From Sorghum bicolor (Eukaryota; Streptophyta; Magnoliopsida; Poales; Poaceae), in assembly GCF_000003195.3 (NCBI RefSeq), contig NC_012870.2, forward strand, positions 24,792,501 to 24,856,500: 64,000 bases of DNA, in the 5' to 3' direction. Positions 39,028 to 48,862 of the stretch are shown in pieces; position 1 is the first letter of the stretch, and each line of letters opens with the position of its first letter. The notes under the pieces are model-generated. The model was not told the DNA's origin. It saw nothing but the letters and a program-made list of their open reading frames with translations, and made no database searches. Both the position numbers and the translations under genes were made by a program.

Positions 39028-41992
39028 CTAGTCATCAGCATGCCGATGATGATGCCTGCGACCTCTTCTGCGAGCTCGCAGCTCGCTTCGCTTCAGGACA
39101 GTGCCCGTCTTTTCTGGGGGATTGTTGCTTTCCAAGTTGCATCCGGAAGAACCTAGTACACAGGCTAGTGAGTCCTCCATCAGATCTCCAAATGGTGTCT
39201 GCAAGCACAATATACAAAAAGAAAAGGTGTCATCTTGCAGTGGAACATTCTAAAGCCTAGATAGACAAACTGCACCTAGAAAAATAAATAGTCGCATTTC
39301 TGACAAACTGTATACTTATTGGTAAACTAGTAACTCACAGTGTTCGCATTTGTCTCTCCTGCAATTGATCTGGCCACGCCATCAGAGTTGGCAGCTTCAA
39401 CTTCCTTCATTCTTTCTACAAAGGTGCCGTCGATATACGAACGGCGTGGGTGCCACCTGAAAAGTGGTTGATCTTGATGCAGATCATCGAACAGATGCTC
39501 GGCAAAAAAGTGTCTTTTCACAGCATTAACCAGGTATGCATCATCACTATGCTTATTGAGTATTCTGTTAATGAAGCAAGGAAAAGCAAGTATGATGTTA
39601 ATGAAACAAGTAGTTGGTTGGAACTCCTGAGTCCCGATGCCAAAGAAAAACAATTGCTAGTTAACAAACCCCACATGTTAGCTAGCTCCATCTTCATGCG
39701 TCCTTCTTCCGTGTTTAAAAGCATTGCAGGGCATTGATGCATGATTTCACGAGCCGAGCCCTTTCCAACAAAATAAGCACAGCCTGAGAAGTAGCTCCAA
39801 TAAATTCAGATTTTCAATGAAAAGGATGAAAAATGATTCTTTGGCAACATATCAACATTGAAGGGTCGATGCATCCAATATTTTAGGCCAAATGGTTCCA
39901 TCTACTGCTGTGTTAACCTAACAAGCTATCTGTTTGCTTTCAACTACAGCATGGATCTATTACAACTTCATGAAATGATGGCAACATAAAAGGTACATGA
40001 CTTCGGAACATAAAAACTAAACTATCTTACAGAATGAATCGGTAACATACATTTAATTTCAGTGTATTCTACATGCTACCTGTGCTTTCTCTTTTAAGAT
40101 GTATAAGTATTGAATGTTAATAACAATTGTATCACATTCCAATAGCTGTATTGTTTATGGCTAACTGTTCATCTGGGGCCTACCAGTGCAGTGTTTGTTA
40201 GAAATAAGATATAAGAATAATCATAACAATTTTTTAATTAGGTAGGTTTCATTGTAGGTATTCCCTAATCATGTTGACTCATCCTGCCATCAATACGAGC
40301 CACATTCACTATGAATGATGGAAACATTATTAATTTGTCTATCGTCTAAACATAGCTTGGCTATGCCTTTGCATGAAATTATTGTACAGAGATCACTACC
40401 AGGTCAAATATCCTTGAGATTTACCAGAAGTTGCACAAAATCTTACAAACCGAGGATTAGGTGGAAGTGGAAGCCCAAGCAATTTGAGTCCTGCACAACA
40501 GAATTTTGTAAGCATGCATCTGGTACCAATAGCTATTGTCTGCAAGGCAAATTTAACAATGAAAGTTTTGCGGTTTTGTTTATACAGCACTTAATTGAAT
40601 CAACTGTAGTCAAAATCAGATGACTTGCATTGTCCCTCTCCACCAATAAATGCATCGACCATATAGAGACTTATTTCACTGATTAAGAAAACAGTGATTA
40701 TAATGTGGAAGCCCCACTACTAATATAACATTGCTACAACAAACTCTACAACCCAAGCATGACTGCACTCAGGAACAAATCACAGGAGGCAACAGCACTT
40801 CACGTGGCCCAAGGCTACACTCAAATGTGAGGGAGCCGTGCCTGCATAGTGCATACATGCATCATACGCACAGTAGTATAGCTAAATTTGTAAGCATAAA
40901 CTAGGCCAAATTGCTCCTAAAGTAACATATTCACCGTGGCTAGTAAAAGGATAGGGTAGGGACATACAAATATCCTTGAACTATAACAATGGCAGAATGC
41001 AGACGCAGGGTAATGGGTAAGCATATAAATATACTTGAAAAGTAGGAGTAATAACAAAGGCAGAATATAACTTATTTGCCCTGACGTGCCCACTTGATAA
41101 CAGCAAAACAACAGCATCCACTGTGCAACATTTAGGGAAGGAGCTCTCAAAATACAGCAATAATAATGGAATAATGTTGCTTGTCGATGACACACAGTTC
41201 TTTAGAAAAGAGAGTCCTATTTACCAGCGTTTGAACTTTAATATTCAATGGATTATCAAGAAACATTCTCCTCCCCAGTCCCCATCCTGGATGGTTTGCA
41301 CGAGTATGGCTATTGAATACTGTACTATTGTAAGTTTGACCTTTATATATACAAGGCCTCAACCATGCTCCTGGCATGTTTTCAATAGGGTTACAATGGT
41401 GCTCCCAAATTGTTGACACAATATTATCGCTTTCTCAGGAATGCCATGTTTTAGCTGAATGTTTACCAAGATTCAAAAATAGCACAGCGCATATAATAAC
41501 ATTATCAAATATCAATCGAGAGGTGAGGGAGTGAGCAACCTTTGCCGAAACTGAACCACCCCACCAAAGTGCCCCATACTGAACCCGCGAAGAAGGAAAA
41601 AGCTGGAAGGAATTTGTAAACCCGGAGCGTCTTCTCCTCCTCGGGGGTCAAACCGCCCTACAACATCAGTATTCAGTAGCAAAAATCCAACTCAGATTCT
41701 ATTGTTTTTAGGGCGCGGCGTGGGGGGGTCATGGAAGGGTATTGTTGCAGAAGAGCCTACCTTTGTCCTCATGGCATACTCCAGATCTTGCATCACCCCC
41801 TGTCTCATTACAACAAACAACCCCGTTAACCCCCAACCAAAGAAGTGAAAAGGATTTGGGGAGAATTGTTCAGGAAATGATCTTGGGAACTGCAGCCAGA
41901 ACGTTTCTGGGAGCGATCCGGCGAACCTTGGCAGGTGAGGGGCCGAAATAAAGGCTCTTTATGTGCTGCAGCTGCGCCGCCAATCCCGCCAT
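39028..41992 (-). CDS. conserved plant protein of unknown function, 264 aa
   Basis: Seven exons with agreeing phases: 41992-41927, 41799-41761, 41657-41540, 40490-40425, 39783-39675, 39564-39339, 39198-39028 (TAG). The protein begins MAGLAAQLQHIKSLYFG. It has a charged segment (GGLTPEEEKTLRVYKF) followed by a hydrophobic stretch (LPAFSFFAGSVWGTLVGW, about residues 52-69) that may span a membrane. A second short hydrophobic part follows (RFVRFCATSGCAYFVG). The C-terminal half is hydrophilic, and the tail is basic and His-rich (RARRRGRRHHHRHADD). I do not recognise a named domain. I believe uncharacterised plant proteins of this type exist, but that is memory, not a search. Exon 4 is the least certain; it was chosen because it restores phase. 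The 5' end of this gene is duplicated near 47.8/56.2 kb. Confidence 0.7.
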
Positions 41993-42272
41993 CTCTGCTC
42001 TCTCGCTACTCGTAGTCGTAGTAAGGTCGAGGCAATTCCCAAATGCAAGAGAGCGGCGACGGCGAGGGAGGAGGAAGACGAAGGAGGAGTGTCCTGACTC
42101 CTGTGTGTGATTTGGGCCTTTCTTTCCTCGGAGGCTCGGACCCTTTGATGGAATTGGGCTCAATTTGCTTCCTGTTAATTGGATCATGGCCGTTACCTTG
42201 TTGGACCGCGAGAGAACAGGGCCTCCAGTTGGCCAGGACATATAGAAACCTTTTCTTTTAGGTTTATAAGAA

Positions 42273-42653
42273 GGGAATATATCTGTGCAAACCACAACAT
42301 CCGTAAAAACCTGTACAAACCATGGTAAAAAAGTCATCTAAATTCACCAAAAAAATCACACATGTAGATGATATGATGATACACAATCTTGTAAAATATC
42401 TTATCCAAACTCGAATTCATTTGTGAGATATAAAAATAACAAATTTCTAGCAAATCCTGTGGACACCTTTCTGGTTTAAAATTTGTTATTTTTATATCTC
42501 ACAAACAAAGTTGAGTTTGGACAAGATATTTTACAATGTTGTGTATCGTCAAATCATCTACATGTGTGATTTTTTTGATAAATTTAGACAACTTTTTTAC
42601 TATAGTTTGCATAAGTTTTCACAGTGGTTGTGGTTTGCACTAGATATGTTCCC
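42273..42653. mobile_element. Mutator-type MITE with 9-bp target duplication
   Basis: 381 bp bounded by gggaatatatct at the left and agatatgttccc at the right. The inverted arms run for most of the element (caaaccacaac, atcacacatgtagatgat, gagatataaaaataacaaat and their inverses), so it is a fold-back structure. ttataagaa occurs at 42264-42272 and 42654-42662. The 9-bp duplication fits Mutator-like elements. The duplicated locus at 56410 has the uninterrupted sequence with a single ttataagaa. It lies about 280 bases upstream of the unknown-function gene's ATG. Confidence 0.9.
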
Positions 42654-42662
42654 TTATAAGAA

Positions 42663-43337
42663 ACCTTTAGGCGCTGTTTGGTTCACGAGAAGAATACAGG
42701 AAAAACGAAGGAATGAACGAATGAAAGAATGAGCTCCTACCTCATGGAAATCTTTCCAGTGGCTCTCGCATGCCCTCTCACTCACTAACCAACTGTTCAG
42801 TTCTCCTGCACTTATGGTGCACATAATTCTCAGTGCTCTATTCTTTAAACACTGCCTCTTGTAATCTTACCAGATGTACAGTTACTTATACCTTTATGCT
42901 GTTAATGAATATAATTTATGCTTCTCGTAGGAAAAAAAGCTATTTCTGATAGGTGTAGGTGCTGTAGTTTGGATGGACAGGCCACAAGTCCCAACACAGC
43001 CGATGAAGACACGTCAACTCATATATGTCACTTTTTAAAGTAGTTAGATCGTATTTACGCTAAACAACCATGCTTAGTACAAACAAATAGATTCATATGT
43101 AATTAGTATTCCTATGTTCCGAACACCAATTCCTATAAAAATCCTGTATTTTTCAATCTTCTATTTTATAACTCTATTCCTTTCCTATTCCTATATTTTT
43201 CTTCCGTTCCTACGTTTTACATTCCTCCGTTTTAAACAGGTCCTTATATTAAGTAGTCCTTGTAAATCTCTTCTCTTCGTGTGTGCGTTCATTCTATCGG
43301 ACATCCCTTCCGTGGCCTTCAAGCACTTCATAAGGGT
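42663..43337. other. intergenic, nothing recognised
   Basis: AT-rich spacer with no supportable gene. The first 50 bases are shared with the copy ending at 56461. Confidence 0.35.
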
Positions 43338-43640
43338 CTAATCTGGCACACAGGAGATGGTAACCAAATCATAATTTGGGAGGACCCATAATTGCTAATG
43401 GTGTCACTAGAAGGCCGATCACACCCAGGCGTCACACTTGATTACACATGTTGTAGAACTGCTGGAACCAAAATTGGGAGCACGGGATGAAGCTCTAGTA
43501 CGTGATATGTTTTGGGAGGATGTGCGATATATCCTAGGTGACCCCAACACAGGCCATGAATATATGATTGCTTGGCATTTTGATAAAAGTGTTTTTTTAG
43601 TGAAATCTGCATATCATGTACTTTTTTTTGAGGGGTGCAT
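43338..43640 (+). mobile_element. LINE fragment (C-terminal, zinc-finger/RNase H side)
   Basis: Translation gives LIWHTGDGNQIIIWEDP in one frame and, after a shift, LVRDMFWEDVRYIL..AWHFDKSVFLVKSAYHVL. This is the familiar tail region of plant non-LTR retrotransposon polyproteins (GDG..I.FW.D.W and AWH....F.VKSAY). At least one frameshift and no reverse transcriptase, so it is a dead fragment. Confidence 0.65.
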
Positions 43641-43696
43641 ATCATGTACTTGATGATGTGAAACATCGTTCCAAAACGAGGGAAAAAGGACAAAGA

Positions 43697-43983
43697 GGGT
43701 GTTTAGTTTCTTTACTATTCCAAAAAATTCTAGATTTTGGTTTACCATTTTACATAATGAAATTAAATATCATGCAAATTTTTGATAAAAATGTGGTTAT
43801 TCTTCATTTTAGATTTTGGCCTAAAGAGAGAAAAAAAACCCAAAAGAGCCTCAAGAGGCCCTCATGAGGACAATAAGCATTTTGGATGGAACTAAATATA
43901 ACCTTGAAATTTTGATATTTTACATTCCATCCTTCCAAAGTAGTTGGCATTTTGCATTTTGTATTTTTTTGAACTAAACACCC
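43697..43983. mobile_element. MITE with GGGTGTTTAGTT ends
   Basis: The left end gggtgtttagtttc and right end gaactaaacaccc are inverted repeats around a 287-bp AT-rich body. The pentamer caaag occurs just outside on both sides (43691-43695 and 43984-43988), with one extra base at the left, so the duplication length is uncertain. Confidence 0.65.
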
Positions 43984-44111
43984 CAAAGTAGCAGCAACGG
44001 CAATGCCACAAATCAGGCGGGTGTTTTCTGGTGCAAAAATTGGAAATTCCCTTATCCTTCAAAGGTGAGACAATTGTTGTGGCAGTTTGCGTGCGCGGAA
44101 TAGCCTTACTC

Positions 44112-44400
44112 TTTTTTTTCGAGAACACGACTTCACGCATATTTCATTAAGCAGAAGGGACGCCGAATGAACAACAAACAGGTAAAGTACAAAGGATTTA
44201 CAAGTAATCCATGGATTACCAAAGAACACCCACAACACAAACGAAAGTAGGAAAAAAGAGAGGGACCCTCCACCGCACTACCCCAAGGAACCTATACAAA
44301 GGACTCAACACAATGGTAGCCAAAAGTGAAGTAAAGGCGCAGAAGATAACAACAGCAAAGCATCCGCTAGAAACTCTAGACAACAAAGCGTCCACCGAAG
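44112..44400 (-). mobile_element. probable 3' end of a LINE
   Basis: Read on the minus strand, the text ends ctgcttaatgaaatatgcg, then gtgttctcg, then an A-tract (t8 on the plus strand at 44112-44119). This is the common ending of grass LINE copies. The body upstream (minus sense) would include the tandem repeat at 44412-44850. No coding domain is visible. Confidence 0.45.
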
Positions 44401-44411
44401 CAACGAAAACT

Positions 44412-44850
44412 CATCGACACGGCAAAGCGTCTGCGGATGGGGCCAAGGCGCTCACAATAGCAAAGTATCTGCATGCAAGGGGGCCTAAGCAACATCGACG
44501 ACAAAGCCTCCGCCTAAGCAACAAGACCATCGACGCGACAAAGCGTCCGCGGATGGGGCCAACACGCTCACAGCAGCAAAGCATCTGCATGAGAGGGGGC
44601 CTAACAGCAGCAAAGCATCCACTACAGCCAACAAAGCACCACCCAAGCAACGAGAACCATCGACGCGGCAAGGCATCCGCGGAATGGTCCAACACACTCA
44701 CAGCAGCAAAGCATCTGCATGCGAGGGGGCCTAGGCAACACTGGTGGCGAAGCGTCCGCCTAAGCAACAAGGCCATCAACACGGGAAAGCATCCGCGGAT
44801 GGGGCCAACACGCTCACAGCAGCACAACATCTGCATGAGAGGGGGCCTAA
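44412..44850. repeat. minisatellite, four copies of about 116 bp
   Basis: The anchor gcggatgggg (or gcggaatggt) occurs at 44433, 44549, 44679 and 44795, giving spacings of 116, 130 and 116. Each unit also holds catctgcatg, ggggcctaa and catcgacgcg-like words. Because 116 is not a multiple of three, the 223-codon frame across the array (44211-44882) reads the unit in different phases. I treat that frame as chance. Confidence 0.8.
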
Positions 44851-44882
44851 GCGACGATTATGGCTACACTACCACCAACTAG

Positions 44883-45488
44883 ACATACCAAAGTGAAGAG
44901 AAGCATGAAGCACACGAAGTTGCAGTGGAGCAACCATGGCGACCACACGGAGACAAAGTGACAGTTTGTGGGAGATTCTTTAGCAACGCCTTCAAGAAGA
45001 AGGTGACACCCAAGGCGCCATCGCTGCTGGACTTAGAGGCTTCTAAGACGGGGCTTTCACCCAAAATTTGACAATGGTGGCATAGGAGCATGGCTTAGAG
45101 AATGATGCCCCCAAGAGGGTACGTAGCGCCAAGATGTCACCGTCGGGCTTGGCTTTCACCCGGAGCACCAAGCGTGCCCACTACCACCAGGCCGCACACA
45201 CACGGGCGCCAGACCGAAGCCGCGGACATCCACTTGTGCCGCGCGCGGATGACAGCCGACACCTAGATGTCGGGGCACAGTAGGAGGGGGCACACCAGCC
45301 ATGGACCTGGCCAGCTACCAACAGTCGCCTAATCTGGCCCGGGTCACCCGCCATCACCGCCTGGACGCCTCCACCAAACATCGAGGGAGGGGCGCCAGAT
45401 GGTGGATCCAGGCATGAGGGGCCTGGATCCGACTGGCCAAACGCCAGGCCAGACACACCACCGGCCACTAGAACGACGCTGACAGCTA
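44883..45488. other. GC-rich spacer, probably transposon-derived
   Basis: Frames on both strands without recognisable domains. The word aggcctggatccgactggcc (45416-45435) recurs in altered form near 45714 (ggctcggatccggccagcc), hinting at internal repetition in a larger element. Confidence 0.3.
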
Positions 45489-45701
45489 GAGGAAGGGGGT
45501 GCGGGGGCCAAGGAGCAGATGGATTGTCGTCTGTCCCAGCGTGTGCGCACTGGAGAGCGCGATGATGTCGCGGACGCTGAGACCCCGCTTGGCCAAGGAG
45601 TAAGCGAGGAACTCTGATCTGGGCAGGTCCATGGCATGCGCCTTGTCAGAGAAGCGATTGTCGCGGTGGCTCGTCTCGACTTGCCACCAGGGGGTGGATC
45701 T
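45489..45701 (-). pseudogene. class III peroxidase fragment
   Basis: One frame reads RDNRFSDKAHAMDLP, then LAKRGLSVRDIIALSSAHTL. In secretory plant peroxidases this is the segment from the GRRD..S motif to the proximal haem-ligand helix (DMVALSGAHTIG), and the ligand His is present. Only about 70 residues are recognisable, ending in unrelated sequence at 45486. There is no start, signal peptide or distal helix. It is probably a fragment captured by a transposon or a truncated retrocopy. Confidence 0.65.
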
Positions 45702-45958
45702 GACCCCAAGGGGCTCGGATCCGGCCAGCCAGACGCCTACCGCCGCTGACAAGCCGGAGGTGAAGAGGATGGAGAGTGGAGAGGGGAGGGGTGGTGGGGA
45801 GGAAGAGGGGGGAGTGGCTATTGTTTTTTGGGTGCCGCCATTGGTCGCCGCACGCTAGGGGGCGCGGCCGGGGGAGGCCAGGTGGAGGGGGGTTTCGCGC
45901 CGACGGCGGGCGCCCCCGAGTCGCCCGTTGGGCCACTAGATCCTCAAGCAGGCTCTAA

Positions 45959-46188
45959 GGGGTGTTTGGTTGGAGGTGTTAAAGTTTAACATGTACTGTA
46001 GCACTTTCGTTTTATCTGGCAATTAATGTCCAATCATAGACTAATTAGACTCAAAAGATTCATCTCACAAATTATTTTCTAGCTATGTTTTTAGTTTCAT
46101 AAATAGTCTATATTTTGTACTTCATGCATGTGTCAAAATATTCGATATGATGAGAGTTAAAGTTTAATAAACACAACCAAACAGGGTC
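45959..46188. mobile_element. MITE with GGGGTGTTTGGTT ends
   Basis: Starts ggggtgtttggttg and ends caaccaaacagggtc, flanked by taa (45956-45958 and 46189-46191). The interior shares the inverted core of the GGCCTTGTTTAG family (gactcaaaagattcatctc), so it is a sister subfamily. The 3-bp TAA duplication fits PIF/Harbinger. Confidence 0.75.
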
Positions 46189-46191
46189 TAA

Positions 46192-47826
46192 GATCTTCCT
46201 CCATGGAGCTTGTGGCATGTTGATTTGTGATATTCACAATCTACTGCATGATCATTTTGCATGTAGATTATATCCATTTCTCAAACTTGTAACTTGGTTG
46301 CACATAATTTGGCTAGAATTGGTTTGAGTTGAGACGCGGGTGAGCAACACGTGTGGGCGAACCTCCTCACTGAATTTTTAAAAACCTTTGTTGCTCGTGA
46401 TATTGTAGAGAGTTCTTAATGAGAAGGCCATATATAGAGCCTGAACTTGCATCAAAATATATGGATAGTTATGGATCGATCTCCAAACAAATACGGAAAC
46501 AATTGACTGCGCCACCGCCTTCCATGTACCTCGACGCACCTCCTGGCCCCTTCTCGAACCGGAGCACCGCCACACCGACCCACTACTCTGCTGGCGCAAC
46601 GGCCCATGGGACCGGGCCACCGCTAAACCAGTCTCAATGAAAGTTTTATTAAAGTTTTATACATATTAAATCAGTAATGCTACCTTACGGTCGTCCGCCC
46701 CCATCAGACGGGTGTGTGGGCAATCTGGATGGATGGTAGGCAACTGCTCCATGGCTTATCCTTTCCATCTCCACCTTTTCTGCTCTCACCTCGCTAGTCC
46801 TCCACCCCTCCTGTTGCCCGTGCCTATGCGTCCGCATGCCGCTCCTCCTACGGCCCGCCCCATGCGCCTCTCTCCACTGCGCGCTCTCCATGCCACGACG
46901 GCCGGTGAGCCGCCCTCCCTCCCCTCTGCAATATCCGTGCTCTCCATGCCAACAGAGTGGATGCCACAACGATGGGTGAGCCATCCTCCCCCTCTTTGCG
47001 ACCTCTGCGCTCTCCATGCCACCAGAGTAGAGGCGAAGGAGGCGGCTTCCAGCGAGTCGCGCACCTCCCTCCCTGCTCTCTCTTCCTCGCTCTCCTACCT
47101 CCATGCATCCGGAGAGGAGAGAAATGGTGGTGACTTTCGGCAAGGTAGGTAGGGTCCTCATCTGGATCTGAACTTCTTCTTCTTCCTCCTCCCTCTAGAC
47201 CGAGCTCTCCTCTGCTTTCTCCTTATCCTCATCCTCCTCCTCCTCCTCATCTGGGTCTAGATCTAAGAGATGCGACAATGGCTAGGGTTCCGGCGAGCTC
47301 TCGGGTTCAGATCTCGCCGTGTTGCAGTGGTTCTCTGTTGACGTTGCAGTATGTTTAAGTCGATGTTGAAGTACTGTTTTTAGATGTTTTGCAGTATATT
47401 TCAGTTGCTTCAATCTGCATGTTTTTGTAGTTGTTGCATGTGTGTTTTAGCAGTTGCTCGGTGTTATTGTAACAATATCTTCTTGGTGTTTCAGAAGCTA
47501 CAGCTTAATATTTCAGTTGTTTTTCTTTATTGTTGTAACAATACATTCAAGATGTTTCAACTTCATCATCGCAATATTGGAGTTGTTATCCTTTCCTGTT
47601 GTTGCAATATATATGTTTTATGGTGTTTCAAATGCTTTCACCCATTGTTGCAGCAGTTAGTCTGTGTTGTTGCAATAACATGATCATGGTGTTTCGAACT
47701 GCTTCAATCTATTGTTGCAGCAACTTATTCGGTGATGTTGCAACAATATGTTCATGGGAATAGAGAGAATTTCATACCTATGAAACTACTATGCGCAAAA
47801 TATGAATTTGTTGGAAACTGTGTCAT
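46192..47826. other. non-coding; split MITE around a repeat-rich insertion
   Basis: 46627-46680 (ccagtctcaatg onward) and 47757-47826 (up to actgtgtcatg) resemble the two halves of the MITE-like sequence at 56941-57130. The 1.08 kb between them is foreign: first C-rich DNA with repeats of gctctccatgcca (46883, 46937, 47008), then T-rich DNA with many tgttgca/tgcagca words (47330-47750). No protein domain is recognised in either part. Confidence 0.45.
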
Positions 47827-47901
47827 GAAATAAAGGCTCTTTATGTGCTGCAGCTGCGCCGCCAATCCCGCCATCTCTGCTCTCTCGCTACTCGTAGTAG
47901 T
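47827..47901 (-). pseudogene. duplicated 5' end of the unknown-function gene, part 1 (exon 1)
   Basis: From gaaataaagg to the Copia insertion this matches 41947-42018, including the ATG and the first 16 codons (MAGLAAQLQHIKSLYF) on the minus strand. After codon 16 the sequence becomes unrelated, so exon 1 is truncated. The other half of the copy lies at 56167-56461 beyond the retrotransposon. Confidence 0.85.
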
Positions 47902-48862
47902 TGTCAGATGTTTTGGGCCTTGGGCCAAACAATTCCAAATAAATCTCAAAGGTCCACTCATACATGCATATATATATGGAAAGGTGAGGGACTTTAGTCC
48001 CACTTTGCTACTTCAAGTGGAGTGATGCCAACTTAAAAAGTTGAGTTATCTCCATCTTGTTGAAGCAATTAGGGAGAGGAAAAGGAAGAACCATATGCGC
48101 GCGCGCTCGCTCGCCTCGTCTCGCCGGGTTGGGCGGGGCGGGGCGGGGCCAATGGGCGCGCATGCACGACATGCGCGTGAATGGTCCGACGATTTCCCGC
48201 TTCAACCCTTGCGGGTGCGCGGCTTCCTTTTGCTACTTGGAAGTTTTGCATGTATGGAGGAGATTGCGCTGGCCTATTTGGTAAGCAATTATTTTTGTAT
48301 TATGGCAAGTGCGTAAACGGCAGGTAAAGTTTCCATATTACGGTGATTGATTGCTTGCCTATTTGCTGCGTGCGACGCGTGTATAAATATGGGGCGAGAC
48401 GTCGTCCTTTGTACCTAGAGATTCATCTCTTCTTCGCCACACTATTGCGCTGCCGCCGTCTTCCCCATCCCGCCGCCGACGTGCCATCGGTGTCAGGAGA
48501 GCAGGCTCCGAAACTTACGTCTCCTCGCGTCCCTGCACGGGGTAGGGGGCGTATCAGGTTTTTGGGAAGCGCCGTCGTGACTGCTCGCTGGACGTCTTCT
48601 TCCTACTACGCCCAGTGTTCGCCGATCTCCACCGACGATCTTCTTCTTCTTCTTCCTTCGCACCAACAACCCCACTGTAAGGATGTCTATCCTCTCTCTG
48701 TTGTTCGGTTTCATATCATTTCTGTTGCTAGCACTAGATCCCGTGAACTTGATTCAAATCGTAGTGCTAGTTTTGATTCATATATCTGTGATACATGTTG
48801 TTAGTCTTTTTCTTATTGTCGGAATTAATTTATGCATCGCTAAATTGTTTTTATTTCCAACA
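47902..48862 (+). repeat. 5' LTR of the Copia element
   Basis: 961 bp, tgtcagatg...tttccaaca. Contains a TATA box and a GC-rich stretch (48105-48150) in which the 3' LTR has a shorter version. Confidence 0.92.
48382..48389 (+). promoter_or_regulatory. TATA box in the 5' LTR
   Basis: TATAAATA, conserved in the 3' LTR at 55686-55693. It marks the expected U3/R promoter. Confidence 0.6.

Noticed and set aside
44412..44850. Possible CRISPR-like array
   Set aside because: Units are 116-130 bp with no short repeat/spacer structure, in a plant nuclear sequence.
44211..44882. 223-codon frame across the 116-bp tandem repeat
   Set aside because: The unit changes frame from copy to copy, there is no domain, and the peptide is Lys/Ala/Thr-rich repeat text.
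46712..47152. 146-codon plus frame rich in Pro, Ser and His
   Set aside because: Made of repeats of gctctccatgcca, and frames on both strands are open. It looks like repeat DNA, not a gene.
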